Shown here: positions 57,368 to 64,000 of the stretch, piece by piece
Numbering within the stretch: position 1 is the first letter of the stretch
How the letters are laid out: each line of letters begins with the position of its first letter
Assembly (NCBI GenBank): GCA_963770295.1
Contig: CAVYPA010000001.1
Span: 124,001 to 188,000, forward strand
DNA: 64,000 nucleotides
From: AWTP1-13 sp963770295
GTDB lineage: Bacteria; Pseudomonadota; Alphaproteobacteria; Rhizobiales; Hyphomicrobiaceae
Direction: 5' to 3'
The notes under the pieces: generated by a model
What the model was told of the DNA's origin: nothing
The model's input: only the letters and a program-made list of their open reading frames with translations
Database searches by the model: none
Translations under genes and position numbers: made by a program

Positions 57368-58039
57368 ATGCAGCTTATCATCTTCGATTGCGACGGCACG
57401 CTGGTCGACAGCCAGCACAAAATTTGCGCGGCTATGACTCATGCCTTCACCGCCATGGCTTTGCCGGTACCGGCCCGCGCCGAGATCCTGGGCATCGTTG
57501 GTCTGTCCCTGCCGCAGGTGTTCGCCGTGCTCGCCCCCGAGCAGCCGGCAAGCGTGCAGGCCGAGCTGGCCGAGCTTTATCGCATGGACTTTCCGGCCCG
57601 ACCCCGCGAGGCGGCGCTGCACGATCCCTTGTTTGCCGGCGTGGGGGCACTGGTGGCGACGCTGGCGCGCCGGGGCGACCTCGTGTTGGGCATGGCGACC
57701 GGCAAGTCACGCCGGGGCGTTGCCCGCATACTCGAGCGCGAGGGTTGGTCCGCACACTTCCTGACCATCCAAACGGCCGACGATCACCCCTCCAAGCCCC
57801 ACCCGTCAATGATCTTGCAGGCCATGGCCGAAGTCGGCGCCGATGCCGCAACCACCACCATGGTGGGCGACACCACCTACGACATGGAGATGGCGCTGAA
57901 TGCCGGCGTCCGCGGCGTCGGTGTCGGCTGGGGCTATCACGAACCGGCGAGGCTCCTGCAAGCGGGGGCGGAGCGGGTCGTCAACTCGAGCGAGGAGCTG
58001 CTGGCGGCCATCGCCGAACCGTTGGGGGCGCCGGCGTGA
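57368..58039 (+). CDS. HAD-superfamily phosphatase (phosphoglycolate phosphatase-like)
   Basis: Residues 7-11 give the nucleophile motif DCDGT (Asp7, general acid Asp9), with LVDSQHKICAAMTHAF as the cap entry. Motif II is GMATGKSRRG, motif III Lys lies in HPSKPHPSMI, and motif IV is MVGDTTYDMEMA with its Asp pair. Length 223 fits HAD-IA phosphatases. The pattern resembles Gph-like proteins, but the substrate cannot be read from sequence. The stop overlaps the GTG start of the ATP12 gene by 4 bp, so the two are coupled, an arrangement common in alphaproteobacteria. Confidence 0.94.
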   Translation: MQLIIFDCDGTLVDSQHKICAAMTHAFTAMALPVPARAEILGIVGLSLPQVFAVLAPEQPASVQAELAELYRMDFPARPREAALHDPLFAGVGALVATLARRGDLVLGMATGKSRRGVARILEREGWSAHFLTIQTADDHPSKPHPSMILQAMAEVGADAATTTMVGDTTYDMEMALNAGVRGVGVGWGYHEPARLLQAGAERVVNSSEELLAAIAEPLGAPA

Positions 58040-58849
58040 GGCGGCCCAACGGCGAGCAAGGCATTCCCAAGACGCCGGGCCAAGGCGGCGCGCTACCGCG
58101 GCGATTTTATCAAACGGTGAGGATTGCCCGCATCGATCCCACCGTCGCGCCAAGCCGACAGCCGTCGCAAGTCTACCGTGTCCTGCTCGATGGCAAAGAG
58201 CTCCGCACGCCGGCCAAAGGCCGGTTTGTCGTCCCCACGCCCGCCTTGGCGACGGCGATTGCCGCGGAATGGCAGGCGCAGCGCGAGCATATCGATCCCG
58301 AAAGCATGCCGTTGACGCGTCTGACCAACTCCGTCATCGACGGCGTTGTCGAGCCGACAAGCCGAGGTGGGCGCCGACATTGTCAACTACCTTGGCAGCG
58401 ATCTTGTCTGCTATCGCGCCGCCGATCCCAGCGAGTTGGTGCGGCGGCAGGCCGAGGCCTGGGATCCGGTGCTCGATTGGTGCCAAACCGCGCTCGGCAT
58501 CAAGCTTACCGTCACCACCGGCATCGTGCCCGTCGCGCAGCCCGCGGCTGCCGGCGCGGCCCTAGCTCAATGGTTGCGGCGGCTCGATGCCTTCGCGCTG
58601 GCGGCCGCGCATGCCATGACGACGCTGTTGGGCTCGGCGGTGCTGACGGTGGCGCATGCCGAGGGCCGCCTCGCCTGCGCCGAAGCCTGGGCGGCGGCGC
58701 ATATCGATGAGGATTTCCAGGCAGAGAAGTGGGGCGTCGACAGCGTGGCCAAAGCGCGCCGTGATCGACACTGGTGCCAGATGCAGGCGGCGAGCCGCTT
58801 GTTCACGCTGTCGGGTGGGCTTGATGAGACGTTAACGATCTCGCGTTAA
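58036..58849 (+). pseudogene. ATP12-family F1-ATPase assembly chaperone, broken by one frameshift
   Basis: ATP12 helps assemble the F1 alpha subunit. Frame 1 from GTG 58036: RFYQTVRIARIDPTVAPSRQ, YRVLLDGKELRTPAKGRFVV, AIAAEWQAQREHIDPESMPL, TRLTNSVIDGVVE. Near 58354 one extra C breaks the frame (GAGCCGACAA for GAGCGACAA); the repaired join reads VVERQAEVGADIVNYLGSDL. The second frame continues LVCYRAADPSELVRRQAEAW, ALAAAHAMTTLLGSAVLTVA, AWAAAHIDEDFQAEKWG. The repaired length of ~270 residues is normal. Confidence 0.93.
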
Positions 58850-59282
58850 GAGCGATGGCGGGCGCCCATCGCGACCGGATCGTGCCATGCAACTCAAGAT
58901 GCCGCTGTCGCCGAAGGCGACGATCGATCGCGCGCTTGCACGCGTCGTTGCCGCCCAGGGGCTGTGGGCGGCGGCGGGCGAAACGGGGCTGGGTCGCACC
59001 CCCTCGGCCGCCGCCAAGGCTCGGATGGTGGGTCTCCTGTGCGGGCGGAACGAAGGTTCTGTCGTTCGCGGCCGAGACGGGCCGCATCGCCCCGGTTTCT
59101 GTGAGGGCGATGGCATCATCGAAGTGGAAGCGGGTGAGCTCATCGGCGACTTGGTTGCTGCGGTCGCGGACGCTTGTGCATCGGCCTAGCCTGCCGGCGT
59201 GCGGCGCGCCCGCGGTTTGCGGGGCCGCCAGCCCATGCTATGCCCTCGTCAGCTTGTGCGTTGCAATATCGGGGCCGCGGCC
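58850..59282. other. Intergenic region between ATP12 and pccB
   Basis: About 433 bp. One frame from ATG 58887 to 59189 (100 residues) opens KMPLSPKATIDRALARVVAA and is acidic at its end (EVEAGELIGDLVAAVADA); its composition is not absurd, but I see no ribosome-binding site or family, and a reverse frame is equally open. Nothing else recognisable lies here. Confidence 0.4.
58887..59189 (+). CDS. Possible small hypothetical protein
   Basis: A 100-residue frame, listed only because its ends look protein-like: the first ~30 residues could form a helix (SPKATIDRALARVVAAQGLW) and the last ~25 are helical and acidic. The middle (GRTPSAAAKARMVGLLCGRN) has no clear fold. No Shine-Dalgarno is evident. 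It lies in the 433-bp gap upstream of pccB. Confidence 0.25.
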   Translation: MQLKMPLSPKATIDRALARVVAAQGLWAAAGETGLGRTPSAAAKARMVGLLCGRNEGSVVRGRDGPHRPGFCEGDGIIEVEAGELIGDLVAAVADACASA

Positions 59283-60815
59283 ATGAAGGAAGTTCTCGAC
59301 GAACTGGAGCGCCGGCGAGCCGAAGCGCGTCTCGGCGGTGGCCGCGCCCGCATCGAGGCGCAGCACAAGCGCGGCAAGCTCACCGCGCGCGAGCGCATCG
59401 AGCTGCTCATGGATGAGAACTCCTTCGAAGAGTTCGACATGTATGTTGAGCACCGTTGCGCCGACTTTGGCATGGAAAAGATCAAGATCCCCGGCGACGG
59501 CGTGGTCACGGGCTGGGGCACGATCAACGGTCGCGTCGTTTATGTGTTCGCCAAGGACTTTACCGTCTTCGGCGGCTCCCTGTCAGAGGCGCACGCCAGG
59601 AAGATCACCAAGATCCAGGACATGGCGTTGCAGAACCGGGCCCCCATCATTGGCTTGTTTGACGCCGGCGGGGCGCGCATTCAGGAGGGCGTGGCCGCGC
59701 TCGGCGGCTATGGTGAGGTCTTCCTGCGCAATGTGCTTGCTTCCGGCGTCATCCCCCAGATCTCCGTCATCATGGGGCCGTGCGCCGGCGGCGATGTCTA
59801 CTCTCCGGCCATGACCGACTTCATCTTCATGGTCAAGGACACGAGCTACATGTTCGTGACGGGCCCGGACGTGGTGAAGACCGTGACCAACGAGACGGTA
59901 ACGGCGGAGGAACTGGGCGGCGCCAAGATCCACACCACCAAGTCCTCGATTGCCGACCGGGCCTATGACAACGACGTCGAGACGTTGCTGCAGATGCGCC
60001 GGCTGATGGATTTTCTGCCCGCCAACAACCGATCGGGCGTGCCGGTGCTGCCGACCAAAGACAGCCCGGACCGCATCGAAGCCTCGCTCGATACCTTGAT
60101 CCCCGACAATCCCAATAAGCCCTACGACATCAAGGAGCTGGTCGTTAAGATCATCGACGAGGGCGATTTCTTCGAAATTCAGGACGCCTACGCGCGCAAT
60201 ATCGTCACCGGTTTTGCCCGCATGGAGGGGCGCACGGTCGGTATTATTGCTAACCAGCCGCTGGTGCTGGCGGGCGTGCTGGATTCGGATGCTTCGCGCA
60301 AGGCCGCCCGCTTTGTGCGCTTCTGCGATTGTTTTGACATCCCGATCCTGACCTTCGTCGACGTGCCGGGCTTTCTACCCGGCACGGCGCAGGAGTACGG
60401 GGGCCTGATCAAGCACGGGGCCAAGCTGCTGTTCGCCTTTTCCGAGGCAACGGTGCCCAAGGTGACCGTGATCACGCGCAAGGCCTACGGCGGTGCCTAT
60501 GACGTGATGAGCTCCAAGCACATCCGCGGCGATGTCAACTATGCCTGGCCGTCGGCCGAGATCGCCGTCATGGGGCCAAAGGGTGCCGTGGAAATCCTCT
60601 ATCGTGCCGAGCTCGCTGACGCCGACAAGATTGCCCAGCGGATCAAGGAGTACCAGGACCGCTTCGCCAATCCGTTCGCGGCGGCGGAACGCGGCTATAT
60701 CGACGAAGTGATCCTGCCGCGCTCGACGCGACGGCGCATCTGCCGCGCGCTCAACATGCTGCGCAACAAGACCGTCGAGAATCCTTGGAAGAAGCACGAC
60801 AACATTCCTCTGTGA
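59283..60815 (+). CDS. pccB: Propionyl-CoA/acyl-CoA carboxylase, carboxyltransferase (beta) subunit
   Basis: The 510-residue subunit moves carboxyl from biotin to acyl-CoA. Seen: GKLTARERIELLMDENSFEE, AKDFTVFGGSLSEAHARKIT, LFDAGGARIQEGVAALGGYG, FVTGPDVVKTVTNETVTAEE, VDVPGFLPGTAQEYGGLIKH, GAKLLFAFSEATVPKVTVIT, RKAYGGAYDVMSSKHIRGDV and the C-terminal HDNIPL. This pattern fits propionyl-CoA carboxylase beta best. ATG 59283 is preferred to the in-frame 59199, because MKEVLDELERRRAEARLGGG begins the family's N-terminus. Its alpha partner begins at 62792, unusually separated by two small genes. Confidence 0.96.
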   Translation: MKEVLDELERRRAEARLGGGRARIEAQHKRGKLTARERIELLMDENSFEEFDMYVEHRCADFGMEKIKIPGDGVVTGWGTINGRVVYVFAKDFTVFGGSLSEAHARKITKIQDMALQNRAPIIGLFDAGGARIQEGVAALGGYGEVFLRNVLASGVIPQISVIMGPCAGGDVYSPAMTDFIFMVKDTSYMFVTGPDVVKTVTNETVTAEELGGAKIHTTKSSIADRAYDNDVETLLQMRRLMDFLPANNRSGVPVLPTKDSPDRIEASLDTLIPDNPNKPYDIKELVVKIIDEGDFFEIQDAYARNIVTGFARMEGRTVGIIANQPLVLAGVLDSDASRKAARFVRFCDCFDIPILTFVDVPGFLPGTAQEYGGLIKHGAKLLFAFSEATVPKVTVITRKAYGGAYDVMSSKHIRGDVNYAWPSAEIAVMGPKGAVEILYRAELADADKIAQRIKEYQDRFANPFAAAERGYIDEVILPRSTRRRICRALNMLRNKTVENPWKKHDNIPL

Positions 60816-61171
60816 GCCAGCGAGGCCTTGGGGATTGCTGCGGCGCGGGGTCGGACAGCGGCGCTGCGCCGGGCGGCGGGGCGCGTTGCTACCCTCGCCA
60901 CCCCCTGAAGGTTGCGCGCCAGGTCGGGCGGACCAAGCAAACAACCAGGACAACAACCAGGAGCAGAACAGGCGCGCTTCCGGCGAGGCATGGCGCAAGC
61001 CAACGGGCTGAACGTCCATTCATCTCGACGCACGGACGAGCGGGCTCCCTTGCGCATTTTTAACGAACGGATCGGCAGCGCTCGGAGCGTTTTTCCCCCT
61101 GTAAGCCCACCACTGCCGAGCCCCAACCCGGTAGCTTCAGAGTGGGATGATCATGAGAAGGAGTTGACGTC
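60816..61171. other. Intergenic region between pccB and a small secreted protein
   Basis: About 356 bp. It holds a 12-bp tandem repeat (ACAACCAGGA at 60941 and 60953, with a third degenerate copy). An open frame 60912-61184 crosses it but has Gly/Gln/Pro-rich composition and overlaps the next gene, so I do not call it. No promoter or RNA gene was recognised. Confidence 0.45.
60941..60962 (+). repeat. 12-bp tandem repeat downstream of pccB
   Basis: ACAACCAGGA at 60941-60950 and 60953-60962 with a 2-base spacer; a further imperfect copy (CAGAACAGG) follows. Confidence 0.7.
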
Positions 61172-61438
61172 ATGGACCGCCTAATTCTCAGTGCTTGCGC
61201 CGGCGCCCTGCTGTCGGGCTTGCTGCTGGCCGCCCCGGCCGAGGCCGCTCCCTACCGACATGGCTACGGCAAAATCACCCCGGCCGAGCATGCCGCGATC
61301 GCCCGCAGTCAGCATCAGCTCAACGTGATCAAGGCCAAAGCCCGGGCAGACGGTCACGTGACCCCGTGGGAGCGCGCAAAGATTGCCATGGCCCAGTCAC
61401 GCCACAACGCGCTCGTGAACCGCTTGAGCCACAACTGA
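61172..61438 (+). CDS. Small secreted hypothetical protein
   Basis: The 88-residue protein has a clear signal peptide (MDRLILSACAGALLSGLLLA, cleavage after AEA) and a mature part of ~63 residues rich in His, Ala and Lys: YRHGYGKITPAEHAAIARSQ, HQLNVIKAKARADGHVTPWE, RAKIAMAQSRHNALVNRL. Two segments, ITPAEHAAIARSQHQL and VTPWERAKIAMAQSRH, are similar and suggest an internal duplication of a helix-turn unit. GAGAAGGAG precedes the ATG. A strong hairpin terminator follows. I recognise no named family; function unknown, probably periplasmic. Confidence 0.8.
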   Translation: MDRLILSACAGALLSGLLLAAPAEAAPYRHGYGKITPAEHAAIARSQHQLNVIKAKARADGHVTPWERAKIAMAQSRHNALVNRLSHN

Positions 61439-61467
61439 TAGCAAGGGCTCGAACCTGTCCCGAGCCT

Positions 61468-61498
61468 GGCGGCCGCCTTGCGAGGCGGCCGCCGTTTT
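61468..61498 (+). terminator. Rho-independent terminator after the small secreted protein
   Basis: GGCGGCCGCC, a TTGCGA loop region and GGCGGCCGCC form a 10-bp GC stem (the CCTTGCGAGG core can pair further), followed by GTTTTC. It lies 30 bp after the stop at 61438, separating this gene from the next. Confidence 0.8.
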
Positions 61499-61604
61499 CG
61501 CCACCGCGCTGCCGCGGCCAGAAGTGTGCAAAAAGGAGCGGGTGTTAGCGTGATGGTAACCCTCAGGCCTTAGCCTGCCCTCGGCTATCAGTTGGGGGTT
61601 TGCC

Positions 61605-62612
61605 ATGGGCGTACTGAGCGCGGTTTCGGTCCCGGAAATCAAGGCGCGGGGTAGCATCAAAGATGCAGACGTCTGGAAGCTGCGCCGTAGCTATTACGAG
61701 GACGGCTCGATCAGCGCCGAGGAAGCCGAAACCATCCTGGCCCTCAACGACGCCTGCCCGATCCAGGATCCGGCTTGGGCCGATTGCTTCATCGAGACCA
61801 TCACCGACTACATTGTCGATCAGGCCGAGCCGCAGGGCTATCTCACCACCGAAAACGCCGACTGGCTGATCCGGCGCATCGCCAAGGACGGGCGGATTGG
61901 CAGCAAGACCGAGCTCGAACTGCTGCTCAATGTGCTCGACAAGGCGCGCTGGGTGCCGCAAAGCCTGGTGCGTTTCGCCCTCGACCAGGTCAGGGAGGCC
62001 ATCATCGACAACGCGGGACCGCTGCGCGTCGGCAAGGCCCGCGGGGCGACCAGCGTCAGCGAAGCCGACGTCGATCTCTTGCGCCGTATTCTCTACAGCT
62101 TCGGCGGCGACGGCAACATCGCGGTGACGCGGGCGGAAGCCGAGGTGCTGTTCGACATCGATGCGGCAACGGCGGCGGCCGACAATCACCCGAGCTGGAG
62201 CGATTTGTTCGTCAAGGCCATCGCCAACTGTGTCCTCGGCGCCTGCGGCTATGCCGCCCCGCCGCGCGCGGTGGCGTTAGTGCGCGATGCCTGGTTGGAG
62301 CGGCGCGGCGAGCTCAGCATCGATGCGGTGCTCGCCGGTATGACCGGCGGCCGCAAGAACCTGTTCGGCGGCTATCGCCAGCAGAGCGGCGAGGAGCACG
62401 CGATCGCCCGACTGACGCAACAAAAAATCGAGATCATTACGCACGAGACCATCACGTCGACCGAGGTTGGCTGGCTCGCCGACCGCATCGGCCGGGATGG
62501 TAAACTGTCGGCCAATGAGCGCTCCTTGCTCATGTTCCTCAAGGCCGAAAGTCCGGCAATCGATCCGCGTCTCAGCGACATCCTGCAGCGGGCGGCAACG
62601 GTGGCGGCCTGA
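61605..62612 (+). CDS. Hypothetical protein with duplicated TerB-like helical domains
   Basis: A 335-residue all-helical, acidic, soluble protein with no signal peptide. The pattern [YS]xxDGxIsxxEAexLLxL recurs: RRSYYEDGSISAEEAETILA (~res 27-46), RRIAKDGRIGSKTELELLLN, RRILYSFGGDGNIAVTRAEA and ADRIGRDGKLSANERSLLMF. The protein therefore looks like an internal duplication of an ~130-residue unit. Each DG-x-I/L turn followed by Glu resembles TerB/DjlA-type helical repeats or a degenerate EF-hand. I recognise no characterised relative. It lies between the two carboxylase genes. Confidence 0.75.
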   Translation: MGVLSAVSVPEIKARGSIKDADVWKLRRSYYEDGSISAEEAETILALNDACPIQDPAWADCFIETITDYIVDQAEPQGYLTTENADWLIRRIAKDGRIGSKTELELLLNVLDKARWVPQSLVRFALDQVREAIIDNAGPLRVGKARGATSVSEADVDLLRRILYSFGGDGNIAVTRAEAEVLFDIDAATAAADNHPSWSDLFVKAIANCVLGACGYAAPPRAVALVRDAWLERRGELSIDAVLAGMTGGRKNLFGGYRQQSGEEHAIARLTQQKIEIITHETITSTEVGWLADRIGRDGKLSANERSLLMFLKAESPAIDPRLSDILQRAATVAA

Positions 62613-62791
62613 GGTCACGGCGGCGGGCCGTCGCCGGCGGCCGCAAGGCGCTGTCTTTTTACGCCCGATGCGGCGGCGCTGGATCGCGAAACTGCGGCTC
62701 GACATCCCCTATCGTGCGGCCGCCCTTTGCCCCTATCATCGGTCCTCGAGAGGGAGTGCCGCCTTCGACGTCGCCGGGATGGTAGCCGTTC

Positions 62792-64000
62792 ATGTTCCAA
62801 AAGTTACTGATTGCCAATCGCGGCGAAATTGCCTGCCGGATCATCAAAACCGCGCGCAAGCTCGGCATCAAGACGGTGGCCGTCTACTCGGACGCCGACC
62901 GGGACGGCCTGCACGTGCGCATGGCGGATGAGGCCGTGGCCATCGGCCCGCCCCCTGCCGCCCAGTCCTACCTGCTGGTCGACAAGATCGTTGAGGCCTG
63001 TCGCCAGACCGGTGCCGAGGCCGTGCACCCGGGCTATGGTTTCCTGTCGGAACGCGAAGCCTTTGCCCTCGCCTTGGAGCGGGCAGGTATCGTTTTCATC
63101 GGCCCGAACCCCAAGGCGATCGCCGCCATGGGTGACAAGATCGAGAGCAAGAAGGCGGCGGCGCGTGCCAAGGTCTCCACCGTGCCCGGCTATCTCGGCG
63201 AGATTGGCGATGCCAAGCAGGCGGTGCGGATTGCCGCCGAGATCGGCTATCCCGTCATGATCAAGGCTTCGGCGGGCGGCGGCGGCAAGGGCATGCGCGT
63301 GGCCTATTCGCCGCAGGAGGCCGAGGAGGGCTTCGCGCTCGCGCGCTCGGAGGCCAAGGCCAGCTTCGGCGATGATCGCGTGTTTCTCGAAAAATTCATC
63401 GAAAATCCGCGCCACGTCGAGATCCAGGTGCTGGGCGACAAGCATGGCACTGTCATCCATCTGGGCGAGCGGGAATGTTCCATCCAGCGGCGCAACCAGA
63501 AGGTCGTCGAGGAGGCCCCCTCGCCGCTGCTTGACGCGCGCACGCGCAAGGCCATGGGAGAGCAGGCCGTGGCGCTGGCCAAGGCGGTCGGCTACGACAG
63601 CGCCGGCACGGTGGAATTCGTGGCCGGGCAGGATCGCTCGTTTTTCTTCCTGGAGATGAATACGCGCCTGCAGGTCGAGCACCCAGTGACCGAGTTGGTT
63701 ACGGGCATCGATCTGGTCGAGCAGATGATCCGGGTCGCCGCCGGCGAGAAGCTCGCGTTACGTCAGGCCGACGTGAAGCTAAGCGGCTGGGCGGTGGAGT
63801 CGCGCATCTATGCGGAGGACCCCTATCGCAATTTCCTGCCCTCGATCGGGCGCCTGACGCGCTACCGGCCGCCGCGTGAGGGCAAGGACGCCAGGGGTAC
63901 GATCCGTAACGACACCGGCGTCTATGAGGGCGCCGAGATCTCCATGTTCTATGATCCGATGATCGCCAAGCTCGTCAGCCACGCGGCGACGCGTGAGGAG
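62792..64000 (+). CDS. pccA: Acyl-CoA (propionyl-/acetyl-CoA) carboxylase biotin carboxylase subunit, 5' part
   Basis: The first 403 residues of the biotin carboxylase domain are present; the gene runs past the window edge. Seen: MFQKLLIANRGEIACRIIKT, YSDADRDGLHVRMADEAVAI, the ATP-grasp loop IKASAGGGGKGMRV, ECSIQRRNQKVVEEAPS, and the catalytic FLEMNTRLQVEHPVTELVTG. AccC and PccA share this part, so the acyl specificity is inferred from pccB nearby. The biotinyl (BCCP) domain would lie about 250 residues further on. ATG 62792 starts the conserved strand. Confidence 0.96.
   Translation, partial: MFQKLLIANRGEIACRIIKTARKLGIKTVAVYSDADRDGLHVRMADEAVAIGPPPAAQSYLLVDKIVEACRQTGAEAVHPGYGFLSEREAFALALERAGIVFIGPNPKAIAAMGDKIESKKAAARAKVSTVPGYLGEIGDAKQAVRIAAEIGYPVMIKASAGGGGKGMRVAYSPQEAEEGFALARSEAKASFGDDRVFLEKFIENPRHVEIQVLGDKHGTVIHLGERECSIQRRNQKVVEEAPSPLLDARTRKAMGEQAVALAKAVGYDSAGTVEFVAGQDRSFFFLEMNTRLQVEHPVTELVTGIDLVEQMIRVAAGEKLALRQADVKLSGWAVESRIYAEDPYRNFLPSIGRLTRYRPPREGKDARGTIRNDTGVYEGAEISMFYDPMIAKLVSHAATREE

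Noticed and set aside
57388..58710. Long open frame covering the HAD phosphatase and ATP12 start
   Set aside because: The first half is a shadow of the HAD gene in another frame; only the part after 58036 is the ATP12 N-terminus.
60912..61184. 90-residue open frame before the small secreted protein
   Set aside because: Gln/Gly/Pro-rich, no ribosome-binding site, overlaps the start of the better supported gene.

Overview
The window is 64 kb of high-GC bacterial chromosome. It looks alphaproteobacterial, probably Rhodospirillales-like. The signs are a roughly 1,600-residue NAD-dependent glutamate dehydrogenase, a K+-independent H+-pyrophosphatase of the Rhodospirillum type, the bamE / cytochrome-bc1-chaperone / DUF177 / plsX / fabH / ihfA / merR block, an ATP12-type ATPase chaperone, and propionyl-CoA carboxylase genes. 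No rRNA, tRNA, CRISPR array, insertion sequence or prophage was recognised. Both ends cut genes: purH on the left and a biotin-carboxylase subunit on the right.

Layout. 0-16 kb is housekeeping: purH, a GNAT, NAD-glutamate dehydrogenase (frameshifted), an AhpD-like peroxidase-related protein, an orphan ParA with a Pro/Ala tail, a PcaB/PurB-family lyase, aspS, rnd, a GST, a membrane GYF-domain protein and ndk. 16.6-18.7 kb holds a molybdopterin oxidoreductase. 18.9-30.3 kb is a nitrogen-scavenging island: urea ABC transporter urtABCDE followed by urease ureDABCEFG. A textbook sigma-54 promoter precedes urtA, so urea import and hydrolysis are probably under nitrogen control. 30.4-44.4 kb is an accessory region with visible gene decay: a VOC domain joined to a membrane coiled-coil protein, RidA, a lone LivF-type ATPase, two metallo-beta-lactamase-fold hydrolases, an ABM-domain monooxygenase, a dead ModA-like binding protein, an aldo/keto reductase, an iron-dependent alcohol dehydrogenase and a complete BMP-family ABC transporter. 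44.7-52 kb is again core: hppA, bamE, bc1 chaperone, DUF177, plsX, fabH, ihfA, merR. 52-64 kb holds a dead phosphopantetheinyl transferase, an FMN alpha-hydroxy-acid oxidase, a secreted protein, a TPP enzyme, a cupin, a HAD phosphatase, an ATP12 chaperone (frameshifted), an acyl-CoA carboxylase pair and two uncharacterised proteins between its genes.

Two patterns cut across the annotation. First, six otherwise well-conserved genes are each broken by a single inserted or deleted base (glutamate dehydrogenase, ureF, the VOC protein, ridA, livF, ATP12), and two more genes carry several lesions. Second, short direct repeats (units of about 10-18 bp, two to four copies) recur at about a dozen places, mostly in the leaders of genes and often overlapping the ribosome-binding site or start codon. 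Both point to an indel- or slippage-prone genome, or to an error-prone consensus. This is the most interesting thing to check in the window. I did not find a clear new defence or biosynthetic system.
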